A stretch of DNA of 64,000 nt from Labia minor (lineage: Eukaryota > Arthropoda > Insecta > Dermaptera > Spongiphoridae), in assembly GCA_963082975.1 (NCBI GenBank), contig OY720348.1, positions 17,041,146 through 17,105,145 on the forward strand, read 5' to 3'. This document shows, in pieces, positions 48,046 through 59,194 of the stretch. The first letter of the stretch is position 1. Each line of letters opens with the position of its first letter. The notes below the pieces were generated by a model. That model did no database searches. It saw only the letters and a list, made by a program, of their open reading frames with translations, and was not told the DNA's origin. The translations under genes and the position numbers were made by a program.

Positions 48046-49190
48046 TTTGTATACAATCAAATATTAAAACGGCAGCTTCAAATAGTATATATAGGTTTTA
48101 AAAATAACAAAAAATATAAACCATGGTTCGATGATGAATGTTTAGAAATAATAGAGATTAGGAAAAAAGCCAAAATACAATGGTTTAATAGCAAATGCGA
48201 AGTAGATAGATTCGAATATATTAATAGAAGGAAAATAGTGACGAAAGTCAAAAAAAAGGGAAATTTTAAAAAATAGAATATTAGAAATAGAGGAAAGTAG
48301 CCACAACAAGAATAGTAAAGATCTATACATGGGAATTAAAAATATTAAAAAGTGTTATCAGGCACAGTTAGACTTAATTAGAGATGCTAATAATAATTTA
48401 AAAACAGACGCGAGCGATATTAAAAAAAATATATGCAGGAACTATTTTGAAAATTTATTAAATTCGAATCTAGGTAATAGAACAGAAACCTTAACGGTAG
48501 ACTCAGCAGAAATTAATCTCGAAGAATCTACGTTACAGGAGGTAGAAATGATAATGGGGATTTTCAAAAATAATAAAGCAGCTGGAATAGATGGGATTTC
48601 AGCAGAATTGGCATAAGGAAAAGATTCTTTTAGAATGGCAGGAGGCAGTTATTATCCCACTCTTTAAGAAGGGTAATAGAACCAACTACAATAAAACTAC
48701 AGGTGAATTTCTCTTTTGACGACATCGTATAAGATTATCTCGAATATTATCTCAATGAAATTACGACCATATGCAGAGGAAATATTAGGAGAATATCAGC
48801 GGGTTCAGGCCAAACCGATCAACTGTAGACCAGATATTCTCATTAAGGCAGATATTAGAAAAAAAACGCGAATTCAATATCACTGTTCACCAAATTTTTG
48901 TAGATTTTACAAAAGCATATGACTCAATAGACAAGGAAAAACTTTTTCAAATCTTGATCTTAATGGGAATTCCAAAAACACTAGTACGTATGATTCAAAT
49001 TTGTCTTGTAGGTAGTAAAGGAAGAGTAAGATGCGGGAATCAACTATAAGAAACTTTCGAAATTTGGAATGGGCTATAACAAGGAGACGCATTATCACCA
49101 ATCCTATTTAATTTAGTTCTGGAGTATGTCATTAGACAAATTGGGGAAAAATCAAACGGAATAGAATTAAACAAAATCGTTTTTCAGCAC
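48046..49190 (+). pseudogene. Dead non-LTR retrotransposon (reverse transcriptase relic)
   Basis: In several frames it reads KPWFDDECLEIIEIRKKAKI, YFENLLN, FKNNKAAGIDGISAELA, ISMKLRPYAEEILGEYQ, HQIFVDFTKAYDSIDKEKLF and QGDALSPILFNLVLEYVIRQ, all in the order of the linker and reverse transcriptase of a LINE. The catalytic YxDD box and everything after it are missing. Stops and frameshifts are frequent. Confidence 0.8.
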
Positions 49191-49289
49191 ATTTGAAAGA
49201 AATAAAAATTAGTTTAATATTTTAAGAAGTGTTTTAATTTAAAAATAAGTAAAAACTAATAAAATGAAAAATAAATTTTTACTATATCG

Positions 49290-49500
49290 CAAATAAAAAA
49301 TTGCCGCCTCAAAATGCTTGCGCCCTGGGGCTATAGCCCATTTAGCCCTGTTGTTAGGGCGCCACTGGCGCCAACACTTAACGTAGTGCCATCAACAAAG
49401 AGCCAACCATGCTCTGGTTTAATAAATATTATTTATTAATTTTAATTTATAATTTACAATTAATTAAATTTAATTTAAATATAATATATTATGTTATTTA
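49290..49500. repeat. Repeat fragments: possible hAT end and 35488-type segment
   Basis: GGGCGCCACTGGCGCC near 49357 resembles a hAT terminus without a partner. From 49390 to 49500 the DNA matches 35493-35612 (GTGCCATCAACAAAGAGCCA onward). Confidence 0.5.
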
Positions 49501-49870
49501 AACCAATCCTTGGGCGTTCTTCACACCTAGACGGGGTATCCGCCCCCTGTACCCCCGAGTGGTACATGATATTTGGTTGAAAGTAGTAAAGATTTCATCC
49601 ATTTTGTTTCAATCAGTATATAACATAAAACATTCATTCCTTTTTGTGTGATCATTTAAAATATATTTTAATTTGATGAGTAAATTAATTATATATATTA
49701 TTATTGTATATGTTATATCTATCTATCTATCTATGTGGCTCAACGGTACTCGAAAGTTCTTGGCCGCAACAAGCACATTTCTCCAACTGTCCCTATCCTG
49801 AGCCCCTGTTCCATTATTATCTATTCGTTGTTGTTGGGCGAATTTTTCAGCCCACCTGTTATGTATAATA
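49500..49870 (-). mobile_element. LINE 3' end with UTR
   Basis: On the minus strand, from 49870: WAEKFAQQQRIDNNGTGAQD, then RDSWRNVLVAAKNFRVP, the ORF2 C-terminus, though here a Leu codon replaces the stop. GATA repeats follow and a 3' UTR shared with 26101 and 63762, including the GC-rich CACTCGGGGGTACAGGGGGC tail. Confidence 0.7.
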
Positions 49871-50095
49871 ATGTCATCTATTGAAACATATTGTCAGACA
49901 TGTTTAACTTACTCATTAAGATTAAGATTAGTTTAGTTGATATAAGAAATTTATTTAATTATCATTTAAATATTGAAAACCATTGATGTAATTTTATTAT
50001 TTTCGTTTATATAAACATAAAGATCGTATAAAACTTTTGATTTTTAATATCCTTAAGAAAATTTAATTACTATGACTTGACTTCATCTTTTTTAC

Positions 50096-50345
50096 CGACA
50101 GGCGATAGTAAGAGAGGTATTATTATCACACCAAATTTCACATGTGGAGATTTTTACATATCTCCACGAATCATGCATTTTCTTAACAGAAAAAAGTATT
50201 TTTAGCATGATGGCTGTCCGTCCGTCCGTCCGTATAGATTGATCAACTTTTGGTGCAAATCCGGAAACCGGAAGTGCCAGTATTAGCGATCGACGATAGG
50301 AAGGGAAGGGTTATTTTCACACCATATTTCACAAGAGGAGATTTT
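50096..50345 (+). repeat. Imperfect tandem repeat with GTCC microsatellite
   Basis: The GATAGTAAGAGAGG/CACACCAAATTTCAC block recurs with an offset of about 180 bp (GATAGGAAGGGAAGG/CACACCATATTTCAC). Between them GTCCGTCC repeats four times (50217-50232). The block is related to 23480-23660, reversed. Confidence 0.6.
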
Positions 50346-50404
50346 TTACATATCACCACTAATTGTATTGGTTTTATCATCGGGAAAATCATCTTTATTA
50401 GTTT

Positions 50405-50870
50405 TTTCTTAATTTAAAATTATATGACGTCATCCAGCCTTTAATGACGTCACAGCCTGTCTTACATATATATTATAAATAAAATAAAATTAAAAATATT
50501 TATGTTATATCCATATCTGTTTTTTATTACATTAATAGATATATAAAAATTATTTGAAATTGTTTTTGTAGCTGAAAAATAATTTATTTCAAACCGTCGG
50601 TCGGTTCTGTGGGCCTGGCCACAGCTAAACTTATTTTTTATTAATTTAAAATTATATGACGTCACCCAGCCATTCATGACGTCACTGCCAGCTGCTCATA
50701 TATTATAAATAAAATAAAATTAAAAATATTTGTTATATCCATATCTGTTTTTTATTGCATTAATAGATACATTTAAATTATTTGAAATTGTTTCTGTGAC
50801 TGAAAATTAAATTATTTCAAACCGTCGGCCGGTTCTGTGGCTGGCCACAGGTCAACTTATTAGTTTTTAA
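50405..50870 (-). repeat. 232 bp tandem repeat, each unit with two TGACGTCA sites
   Basis: Units begin at about 50405 and about 50637. Perfect TGACGTCA octamers are at 50425, 50445, 50657 and 50677, 20 bp apart within each unit. Both units end with AAACCGTCGG and a TGTGG...GGCCACAG segment. The orientation is opposite to the 26530 copy. Confidence 0.8.
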
Positions 50871-51164
50871 ATCTTAATCAAAAAATGTTTTACAAAATCT
50901 TATTTCAATTTAATATAGTTTAATGAATTAATAGTAATTAATATAAGTAAATATTTGATTTATTTAAAAAAAAGTATAAAATTCCTTTTGTCCTAAAAGT
51001 ATATCTGTCGTTAATTATTTTGTTTTTAAAAATTTATTGTTCTGAATAAACATTATGAGTAATTTTTCAGATAACTATGAATTAAGAAAAAGGTGAGAAT
51101 AAATAAATGATAATTTATTGCAGATTTTTAATTAATTTTTTTTTTATTGACAATATAAACACTG

Positions 51165-51558
51165 AACAGATAGGTCACTTTTATGAATTTTTAAATGAGT
51201 ATTTAAATTGTTTAAATTTCTTCTGGCAATAGTTACAGTCAAAACGTTTTTCATCTGTTACTAAGTGAATTGTTAAATTACATCTTTGATTAAAGAGGAT
51301 TAAAGTTATTCTAAAAATAGTTTCATACAAAAGGTTAGTCATCTGTATAATTTAATAAATAGATTGTTAAACTATATCTTCGTTTAAATTTCTTGTAACA
51401 ATAGTTACAATCAAATGTCATCTAAAAGTATTAATATATGAAATATTAAATTAAATTTATTTAAAAATTTCTTCTGACACTCAAAAGGTTTGTCTCCAGT
51501 ATGTGTTAATAAGTGCATTTTTAAACTATATAATATCACAATGGTTAGACTCAAAAGG
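51165..51558 (-). pseudogene. Decayed 3' finger array of the minus-strand C2H2 gene
   Basis: Read on the minus strand after the stop codon, finger traces continue: PFESNHC, TGDKPFEC, then TDEKRFDCNYCQKK near 51220, with lost Cys/His codons and frame breaks. The stop at 51559-51561 (TAA) stands where Lys is expected in the EDKPF linker, so the array was once longer. Confidence 0.7.
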
Positions 51559-52599
51559 TTAGTCTTCTATATGTGTTAATAAGTGTTTTTTTAACTTATT
51601 TTTTCTATAAAATTTCTTCTGACAATGGTTACACTTAAAACATTTTTCATCTGAATGTATTAATAGATGAGAATTCAAATATGATTGATGTTTAAATTTT
51701 ATCTGACAATGGTCACACTCATAAGGTTTGTCTTCTGTATGTGTTAACAAGTGTTTTTTTAACCAATTTCTTTTATAAAATTTCTTCTCACAATGGTTAC
51801 ACTTAAAACGTTTTTCATTTGAATGTATCAATAAATGAGATTCATGTTTAAATTTCATCTGATAATGATTACATTCAAAAGGTTTGTCTTCTGTATGTCT
51901 TAATAAGTGTTTTTTAAAAATATATTTATTATCAAATTTATTCTGACAGATTTCACACTCAAATGGTTTGTCTTCTGCATGTGTTAATAAATGAGTACTT
52001 AAATGAGAATTAGTTTTAAATTTCTTCTGACAAATTTCACACTCAAAAGGTTTTTTGTCTTCTGTATGTGTTAATAATTGCCTTTTAAACCAATTTTTTT
52101 TATAAAATTTCTTGAGACATTGGTAACACTCAAAAAGTTTGTTTTCTGTATGTGTTAATTTCCCTTTTAACCTATTGTTTTTATAAAATTTCTTCACACA
52201 ATGGTTACACTCAAATGGTTTGTCTTCTGTCTGAGTTAAATGATAATTCAAATAATCTTTATTTTTAAATTTCTTCTGACAATGCTTACACTCAAAATGT
52301 TTGTCTTCTCTATGTCTTAATAAATGTGTATTCAAATAAGATTCTTTTTTAAATTTCTTATGACATTGGTTACACTTAAAAGGTTTGTCTTCTGTCTGAG
52401 TTAAATGATAATTTAAATAAGCTTTATTTTTAAATTTCTTCTGACAATGCTTACACTCAAAATCTTCTCTATGTCTTAATAAATGAGTATTCAAATAAGA
52501 TTCTTTTTTAAATTTCTTATGACATTGGTTACACTTAAAAGGTTTGTCTTCTGTGTCAGTTTTTAAATTAATTTGATTGTAGTTATCCTCCTTGTCCAT
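51559..52599 (-). CDS. C2H2 zinc-finger protein D (12 partly degenerate fingers)
   Basis: Single exon visible, 346 residues. It has twelve finger units with TEDKPF linkers rather than TGEKPF, so it is a separate lineage from genes A-C. Several units have lost zinc ligands: fingers 2 and 4 end HLTQT, finger 5 has Lys and finger 6 Gln for the first His, and finger 9 has Tyr for the second Cys and is shortened. Fingers 1-2 and 3-4 are near copies, a recent duplication. The ATG is preceded by CATACAG, a possible splice acceptor, so an upstream exon may exist. It is either a decaying gene or one with few working fingers. Confidence 0.72.
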   Translation of the reverse strand: MDKEDNYNQINLKTDTEDKPFKCNQCHKKFKKESYLNTHLLRHREDFECKHCQKKFKNKAYLNYHLTQTEDKPFKCNQCHKKFKKESYLNTHLLRHREDKHFECKHCQKKFKNKDYLNYHLTQTEDKPFECNHCVKKFYKNNRLKGKLTHTENKLFECYQCLKKFYKKNWFKRQLLTHTEDKKPFECEICQKKFKTNSHLSTHLLTHAEDKPFECEICQNKFDNKYIFKKHLLRHTEDKPFECNHYQMKFKHESHLLIHSNEKRFKCNHCEKKFYKRNWLKKHLLTHTEDKPYECDHCQIKFKHQSYLNSHLLIHSDEKCFKCNHCQKKFYRKNKLKKHLLTHIED

Positions 52600-53690
52600 T
52601 TCAGCTGTATGCGTATATATAATTGAGAATTTAATTTATAATTTTTTTATTTTTTCTAATTATGATATTGTACTTTTCACTATATTATTTACCTTATTTT
52701 ATTCTCTCTCCATGAATTTTATAATAAATTTTGAATCTCATTAAATTTCATAATATTGTACAAATTTTTACACACTTTTTAAATATTTCAAAAAAATCTC
52801 TTGATTTTAATAATTAATAAACAGATATAGGAAGCAAATGACCTGAAAATAATTTTTTTTTTATTAGTGTCAGATATTAAATTTCATAACAAATTATTCC
52901 TATTTAATAATCTATACCATTGAAATTTTATTAGTTATTACAGATCTTTCAATTTTAGCGGATATTTAATTAATCCCTAATTTTACCTAATGACTCTGTC
53001 TCCTATATTATTATTAATTAATGTATATTTATCTATAAAAATCACCATTTATTTGTATAAGAAATGGCAAGTATTAACGATGCCACTGTTCAACCTTATT
53101 GTAAATAATAATTAATAATAATAATAATAAATAATAATTGAAAAATAATAATTATCAGACTAATTGTAATTTAAAAATAATTTTATATGTTCATTGATAG
53201 ACAAATTAAATTTAGTTTTTTAAATACAACTATATTTTGAGAAAAATATAAAAATTTCAACTTACCTATTATTCCAATAAATTCAAATTATAAAAAAATG
53301 TTTAAAGGTAATTAAATATATAATAAATAATAGAGAATTAACCTTAAAAAAAGTGTATAAAAAACAATAAAAAATCCTGCTTTAGGCAACAGTTGTTGAA
53401 TAAGAATTACTTAAATTGAACTAAATTAAAAATACTAATTATTTTCTTAGAAACTAACTTAATTTTAAATCCATTAATATATAATTTATTATTTATTTTA
53501 AGTTAGTAAGTAAAGGTTATTGTCTCCAAATTACTCAGAATTTAAAAATCATTGCATATTTTCGTGTTTCATGTGACCCCTAGAATTTGAATATTAGAAT
53601 TTAAAATAAAAAGTTAAATTTTACAATAATTTTTAAATTCTGAGCAATATGCAGACAAAAACCATTATATATATATAGATAGATAGTCGA
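52600..53690. other. Gene-free AT-rich stretch
   Basis: ATA/ATT microsatellites near 53105-53155. No genes or element ends recognised. A GC-rich patch at 53690-53765 (GGGGATGGGTTTTCCC ... CTCCCCAACCCCCCCGAGG) is an unidentified repeat fragment. Confidence 0.5.
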
Positions 53691-53949
53691 CGCTGGGGAT
53701 GGGTTTTCCCAAGAAGAAGAGAAAGCTCTTAGCTCCCCAACCCCCCCGAGGCCCTAGTAGGGATTAATTTAATTATTTATTATATTTTAAAGGAACAAAT
53801 CAAAAAAATATTTAGATCAGATATATTCAACAATTTATGTTGAATAAGATATTCTTTAATTATCATTTTAAATGAATATTTTAATATCATTTTAAATGAA
53901 TGAATGAATGAAAATTCAAATTGTATATATAGTTTTTTATATATGTTTA

Positions 53950-54177
53950 TTTATGCAGAAAAAATTAATTGACATAATTATTAATTTAATAAAATACAAT
54001 TTAATAATAAAATTTAATTTAATAAAATTAATTTAATAAAATAGAATAATTTAATAAAATATTAAAATAATAAAAATTAATAAATTTTTAAAAATAATAT
54101 ATAATACTTAAAGAAAAAAATGTGCCTTTGCGAGTTTCGAACTGAGGGTGCAAAGTCATAAGAAGACGCGCTAGCTC
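53950..54177 (-). mobile_element. tRNA-derived SINE, 3' part (split by LINE)
   Basis: On the minus strand, GAGCTAGCGCGTCTT then CAGTTCGAAACTCGC (B box) and an AT-rich tail of ATTTTATTAAA-like units. The 5' head (GGTTCCTGGCTGAGCGAGC) lies at 56967-57000 beyond the LINE. A second, shorter copy is at 57190-57325. Confidence 0.7.
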
Positions 54178-56966
54178 AATTTCAATTTAATTTCAATTTA
54201 AAGAGTATGTTTATTAGCCAAAAAAAAAAAAAAATTTACAATAGTTGATTATCAGAACATACAAAAGATGAAAGTTACAATATTTACAAGATTAAATTGT
54301 TTCTTTTGCGATCATTTATTGATACGCTATTACAATTTTAGTTAATTATATTATGTTTTATTTACATTTGTTTTCTTTTTTTTACTTAAGTATATTTTAA
54401 GTTTAATATACATATAATCAGGGTTGTGATTGTCAACTCACCAGGAAAGGCTAGTAAAACCTGGAGATTGCAAGTGAAGGAAGAGGGGAGGGATGAGGGG
54501 TGATAATATTATTTATTTACAATTTTTCTTATAAGTTACATTGTATAATATATATTATATAATTATAAGGATACAAATAAATATTTACATTTTTTTTTTA
54601 AAAGATATATATATATATATATACAAAAGATTATGTGATCCACCATCTTTTTTTATCCACCTTTTTCCAATCTAATTTGTCTTTGTTCGAAATTTGCATA
54701 TTATATCTCCATATTCTGTAAGGATCTCTTCCATCCAGAAACGGATCATAAGTTATGGATTTATCTCCACATCTCCTAAATACATGATAGATAATTGGGA
54801 TTCCATTATCATCTTGTATATATCCTTGTTTATCAAGGAATATGAACGCCTCTGGTGGGATAAAACCGCTTTTTAAAGTGTTTTTGAAATATGGCTCGTT
54901 TTGGAAGATTGACCAGCTAATGAGACTATTTGGAACCTGTGCAACTTGGCAATAAAGGTTCCTTATTAATTTTAATATGAAGCAATCAATGCGATTTATG
55001 TTTGTTTCATTATATATCTTTTCATTACTGATATACCGAGTATAACCAGAATGCGCTGATCTGTATTTACCAAGGCAAGCTCTCAGGCATTTCCTTTCAA
55101 ATAGTCGGATGAGTTCCATGTCAGACGCTCTCTGATTAAACCAAACGTTACAGCTGTATGTGATGATAGGGCGGATTAGAAGCTGATAGGATAATATTTT
55201 TATTTTGTGATCAAGGTCCCGATTAAAGAAAAGATTCTTTAGTGACATAAATGAAGCCTTTGCCTTAGCTAATTGGATATGTAAATGTTTATTCAAGTAT
55301 AATAAATCATCTAAGTTTACGCCTAAATATTTAACTAATCGTTTGTTAGGGATGGTTTCATTTTCAAATTTGATTTGAAATTTGTTCCAATTTTTTTTAA
55401 ATTAGAGTTCCCTTTGTCTAAGGTTGTTCTAAATAGGATTGTTTCACATTTGTGTAGATTAATTTTCAGTTTCCATGTGTCATAAAATGAATGAATTTTT
55501 TCAAAAAGTGATTGTAGTTCTGTTTGTATTTTTGAAGGTTTTTTCCCTGAAACATACACTATGAGATCGTCAGCGAAGGCAATGGCTTTTTTATTTGGAG
55601 AAGTATTTAGTTCGAAGCATTCTAAGATTTCGCTTATGTATATATTGAATAGTATTGGAGAAATTACTGTCCCCTGTTGCAAACCGTCGCTTACATCAAA
55701 TGCAATTGAAGATTCTTCTTTAAAGTTGGTGACTTTAAAAGACCTTCCCTCGATCATATCAGAGATCATTTTTATCAAATTTCTATTAAATCCTTTTTTG
55801 AGCATTTTGAAAATTAGTCCATCTCGCCAAACCGTGTCGAAAGCCTTTTCTACATCAATTAGGCATGCACCTACACTTTCTTTATTATTAAGGGCCCAAT
55901 GTATATCCGAGGTTAATTTAGTGATAGCGTGAACGGTTGAATGTTTGGCTCGAAATCCGAATTGAGCTTCTGGTAAAATTTCGTTTTCTTCGCAAAAAGA
56001 GATTAGTTTATTATTTATTACTCTTTCGAATATTTTTCCAATATTAGGTAATAAGCTAATAGGTCGAAAATTTAATAATGATTTAGAATTGTTTTTTTTG
56101 GAATTGGAACGACTTTTGCCTGTTTCCAGGCTTGGGGAAAATATCTATTGTTTAAACAGTTATTGAATATAATAGTATAATATTGAGAAATTTTTTTTGG
56201 TATATGTTTTAGAGCTACATTTGGAATTTGGTTATTACCTGATGATCTTTTGTTGTTTAATTTTTTAAATAGTGTGCTTACAAAGCTTTCATTTGTAAGA
56301 AGTTGTTCATTGTCATCTGAAGGGTCAAGTGAAGAATTATAAATTGAAAATTGATATATTCCACTTCCGTTTTCTTTTTCTATTTCGTTTTTTAAATTGT
56401 TAACGTGTTTATTTACAATGTTGGAAAGTCCTGGTTTGCCTAAGTGTTCGTTTTGTTTGTGGATCAATGAGAAATGACTTCCTAATACATTCAATATATT
56501 GTCTCTATCGTGTATTGTAAATTCGCCCTTTTTATTTTTATGAATAGAAAGGGTATCTATTTTTGCATTTGTTAAGATATTTGTTTTATTGTCTGGAATT
56601 TCTAGAATAGAAGGGAAAGCTGTTTGTTTTTTTCGAAATATATTATTTAATTGGGGGAATGTTTTAAGTGAATCGTTGTGTGATGTTTTTAATTTTTTCA
56701 GACCAGTAATTGTTAGTCGATTTTTTGAATTCTTTTGCCAATTGTTCTTTTACTTCAGATAATAGTTTTTTTATGACCATAAATTCAATAGAATTTTTGT
56801 TTTTACCTTGTGAGAGAAATTTATTCCTCTCTTTGAATAGGTAATTTTTGTGCTTCTGAAGTTGCTGAATTCTTGGGTTTATATAAATTTCTACTGAATT
56901 TTTTTGTTTAATTTTTGGGACTGAAATATTTATGGCTTTTAGGATGTGTTCACCAATGTTTTTTAT
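54178..56966 (-). mobile_element. Jockey-like LINE, 5'-truncated, flanked by a 15 bp target duplication
   Basis: The 15 bp AAGACGCGCTAGCTC is repeated at 54163-54177 and 56967-56981. On the minus strand it encodes the second half of ORF2: linker (KVVPIPKK), reverse transcriptase (FRPISLLPNIGKIFERVINN, FDTVWRDGLIFKMLKKG, LQQGTVISPILFNIYI, catalytic AFADDLIVYVSG), the C-terminal domain (PIITYSCNVWFNQRASDMEL), ending WWIT. The frame is broken only twice, both at A runs (about 56090 and 55390). The 3' tail is AAATTGAAATT units rather than poly(A). The endonuclease is missing because of truncation. Confidence 0.88.
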
Positions 56967-57010
56967 AAGACGCGCTAGCTCGCTCAGCCAGGAACCACTT
57001 TTGTTTTCAA
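56967..57010 (-). mobile_element. SINE 5' head, continued from 54177
   Basis: The reverse complement reads TGGCTGAGCGAGCTAGCGCG, an A-box-like tRNA head that continues across the LINE into 54177. Confidence 0.6.
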
Positions 57011-57189
57011 GTCTCCTATAAGGGTAATTATAGAAGTCAAATTATCGCCACCAGCGCCTCTATGATCTAGCATTGTAACTAAACTAATTTTATTTAAATT
57101 CCACACCCTGGACACACCTTATCAATTAGCGGTTTTATAAAAGAAGTCTGACATGCCCTGAGACCTACTGAATATGCATAAAAAATTTC

Positions 57190-57325
57190 ATAAGAATAAA
57201 ATAAAATTTAATTTAATAAAATATTAAAATAATAAAAATTAATAAATTTGTAAAAAATATATATAATACTTAAAAAAAATGTACCTTTGCGAGTTTCGAA
57301 CTAAGAGTGCAAAGTCATAAGAGAA
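57190..57325 (-). mobile_element. Second SINE copy, truncated
   Basis: TGCGAGTTTCGAACTAAGAG and the AT-rich tail match 54030-54160. The tRNA-like head is missing where La-derived sequence begins. Confidence 0.7.
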
Positions 57326-57329
57326 GAAG

Positions 57330-57895
57330 GTCTCACCTTAGATAACTTTTATGAATTTTTTGCTCCGTATGGAGCTATAGAAAATATTCAGATGCAATCA
57401 AATACAATGAACAAGAGTTAATTAAAAAATGGAGAGAAGCTTAGAAAGAAAAAGAAAAGAAAAGAACGAATGGAGAATAAGTTAATTCAAAATGCTCTGT
57501 GTCTAAACTATGACCATTCGTGGACCAGGTTGCAAAAAAAATTATGCTGGACCGCACATAAATATTTTTTCAAGAAATGTAAATAAAATTAACTACAGTA
57601 AAACCTCTCTATAAGGACACGTCTAATAGTTACTTCATTCATTTTAATTCACGATAAACATAGTTTTTAAGAGTATTTTGAGAATGTCCTTGTAGAGAGG
57701 TATTACTGTATATATAGTTTTATTAAAATAAAATAACTTCTTTTTATTATAATTTTTTTATTTGAATTATAGAAATATTTATAAAATTATATCTCAAAGG
57801 GTTTTGGGCCGCACTTTAGACAAGCATGCTCTAAAGAATAAGGGAAAACAACAAACATCGGTTCCAAACTTAGCAAAGAATGCCAAAATTTTCCG
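57330..57895 (+). pseudogene. Second La gene fragment with preserved empty mariner site
   Basis: EGLTLDNFYEFFAPYGAIEN followed by IQMQ resembles the first RRM of La. After a deletion comes NEQELIKKWREA with a stop. An intron-like stretch holding the pogo-like MITE (57596-57708) ends in AATTATAG (57765-57772). The next exon reads SQRVLGRTLDKHALKNKGKQ and QTSVPNLAKNA before homology to 37841-39543 ends. At 57790-57791 the TA is uninterrupted where the other copy carries the mariner. Confidence 0.6.
57596..57708. mobile_element. 113 bp pogo-like MITE, second copy
   Basis: The inverse of 39608-39720, with TA on both sides (57594, 57709). It was carried by the La block duplication. Confidence 0.85.
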
Positions 57896-59114
57896 ATCAT
57901 CGCATAAGCTATCCTTATTTCATGAGGAAAGCTAAAATGATTTACTTATAGCTAGAAAAATATATTTTCTTTCTAAAACTGTGAATAAGAGTAAATAAAA
58001 TACAAAATTAAATTTTTTTTGCCAGATTTTGTAAAATCAGTGTTTCATTTACAAAACTTTTTTAAATAATTTATATAAAAAAAACTTAATGAAAATTTGT
58101 CTTTGAGAGAGCCCAGGGGGGACGCCATAGGAAGGTGGAGCGGCTAGTCAAACCCCCCCCCCCCCAGGATCAAATCCTGGTTGCGCCACTGATTATATTA
58201 TATTATATTATAATTTATATATTATCTTAAAATCATTTTTCAAATATCAAAATATTCAGGTATTTGAAAAAACTATGAAACTACTTATTTTTTTTCTTGT
58301 TTTCTTTTTCATTAACAATTCAATTTTGTTTGCTTGAAGAAGAATGAAAAAAAGGACAAACCAACAGAAAGGACTTTTTCAAAGCTCTCTTGTTTACTTG
58401 AAAAGGAGAGACAATAATAAAAGAAGACCCCTGACCATTGGCAAAAGATAATACAAATGTGATATTCCAGTTCAAGAAAAAAGATATTCAAGGGTTTTTT
58501 TTAGTTGTAACCAAAGTAGAAATAAGAATTTGTGTTGAAATGTTAAAGTGAATTTAGAAAAAAAATGAAACCATGAATTTAACACAAATACATATTTTGT
58601 TATCTTCTAAAAACATGTTATTTTAACTGATCTAAATATTTTTAATTATTATAAATTATTAATTAAAATATCGAGAAAAAAAAACATTCCTGGGTTCAAT
58701 CAATTAAAAATATTCTTAATTATTTAAATTTTTACAAACTTGTATTAATTTATGAGTCTAAAAGTAAGACAAATCATATAATAAATAATATGTAGATATA
58801 TTATATAACTATGTATTGATTTTTACATTATAGATAAAGAATATAGGAATGAATATGGGATTGAATAAGTTGAGGAAATTATACGAGTAAAAAAATGTTT
58901 TTAACAAAATATATTATAACAACGTTTGTATTTATTGAAAATAAAACAAAATTACAAATTGTTTATTTATTATTCTTCTACATAAATATCTTTTAAAAAT
59001 GTGCAATACTTATATATTTATAATATATTTAACTTTAACAATTTTTTTTTCATTTCAATACAAACATACAATGGTAATTTATTTATTTTTTTATATTAAA
59101 GTAGTAATTTCAAT

Positions 59115-59159
<45 letters not shown>

Positions 59160-59194
59160 TTTTTAATATAGATTAATATTATAAAATATAAATC
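57896..59194. other. Gene-free stretch
   Basis: A possible hAT right end TTGCGCCACTG at 58181-58191 with 13 C residues at 58153-58165; no left end. A TA run lies at 59122-59154. Otherwise AT-rich DNA with no gene. Confidence 0.5.
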
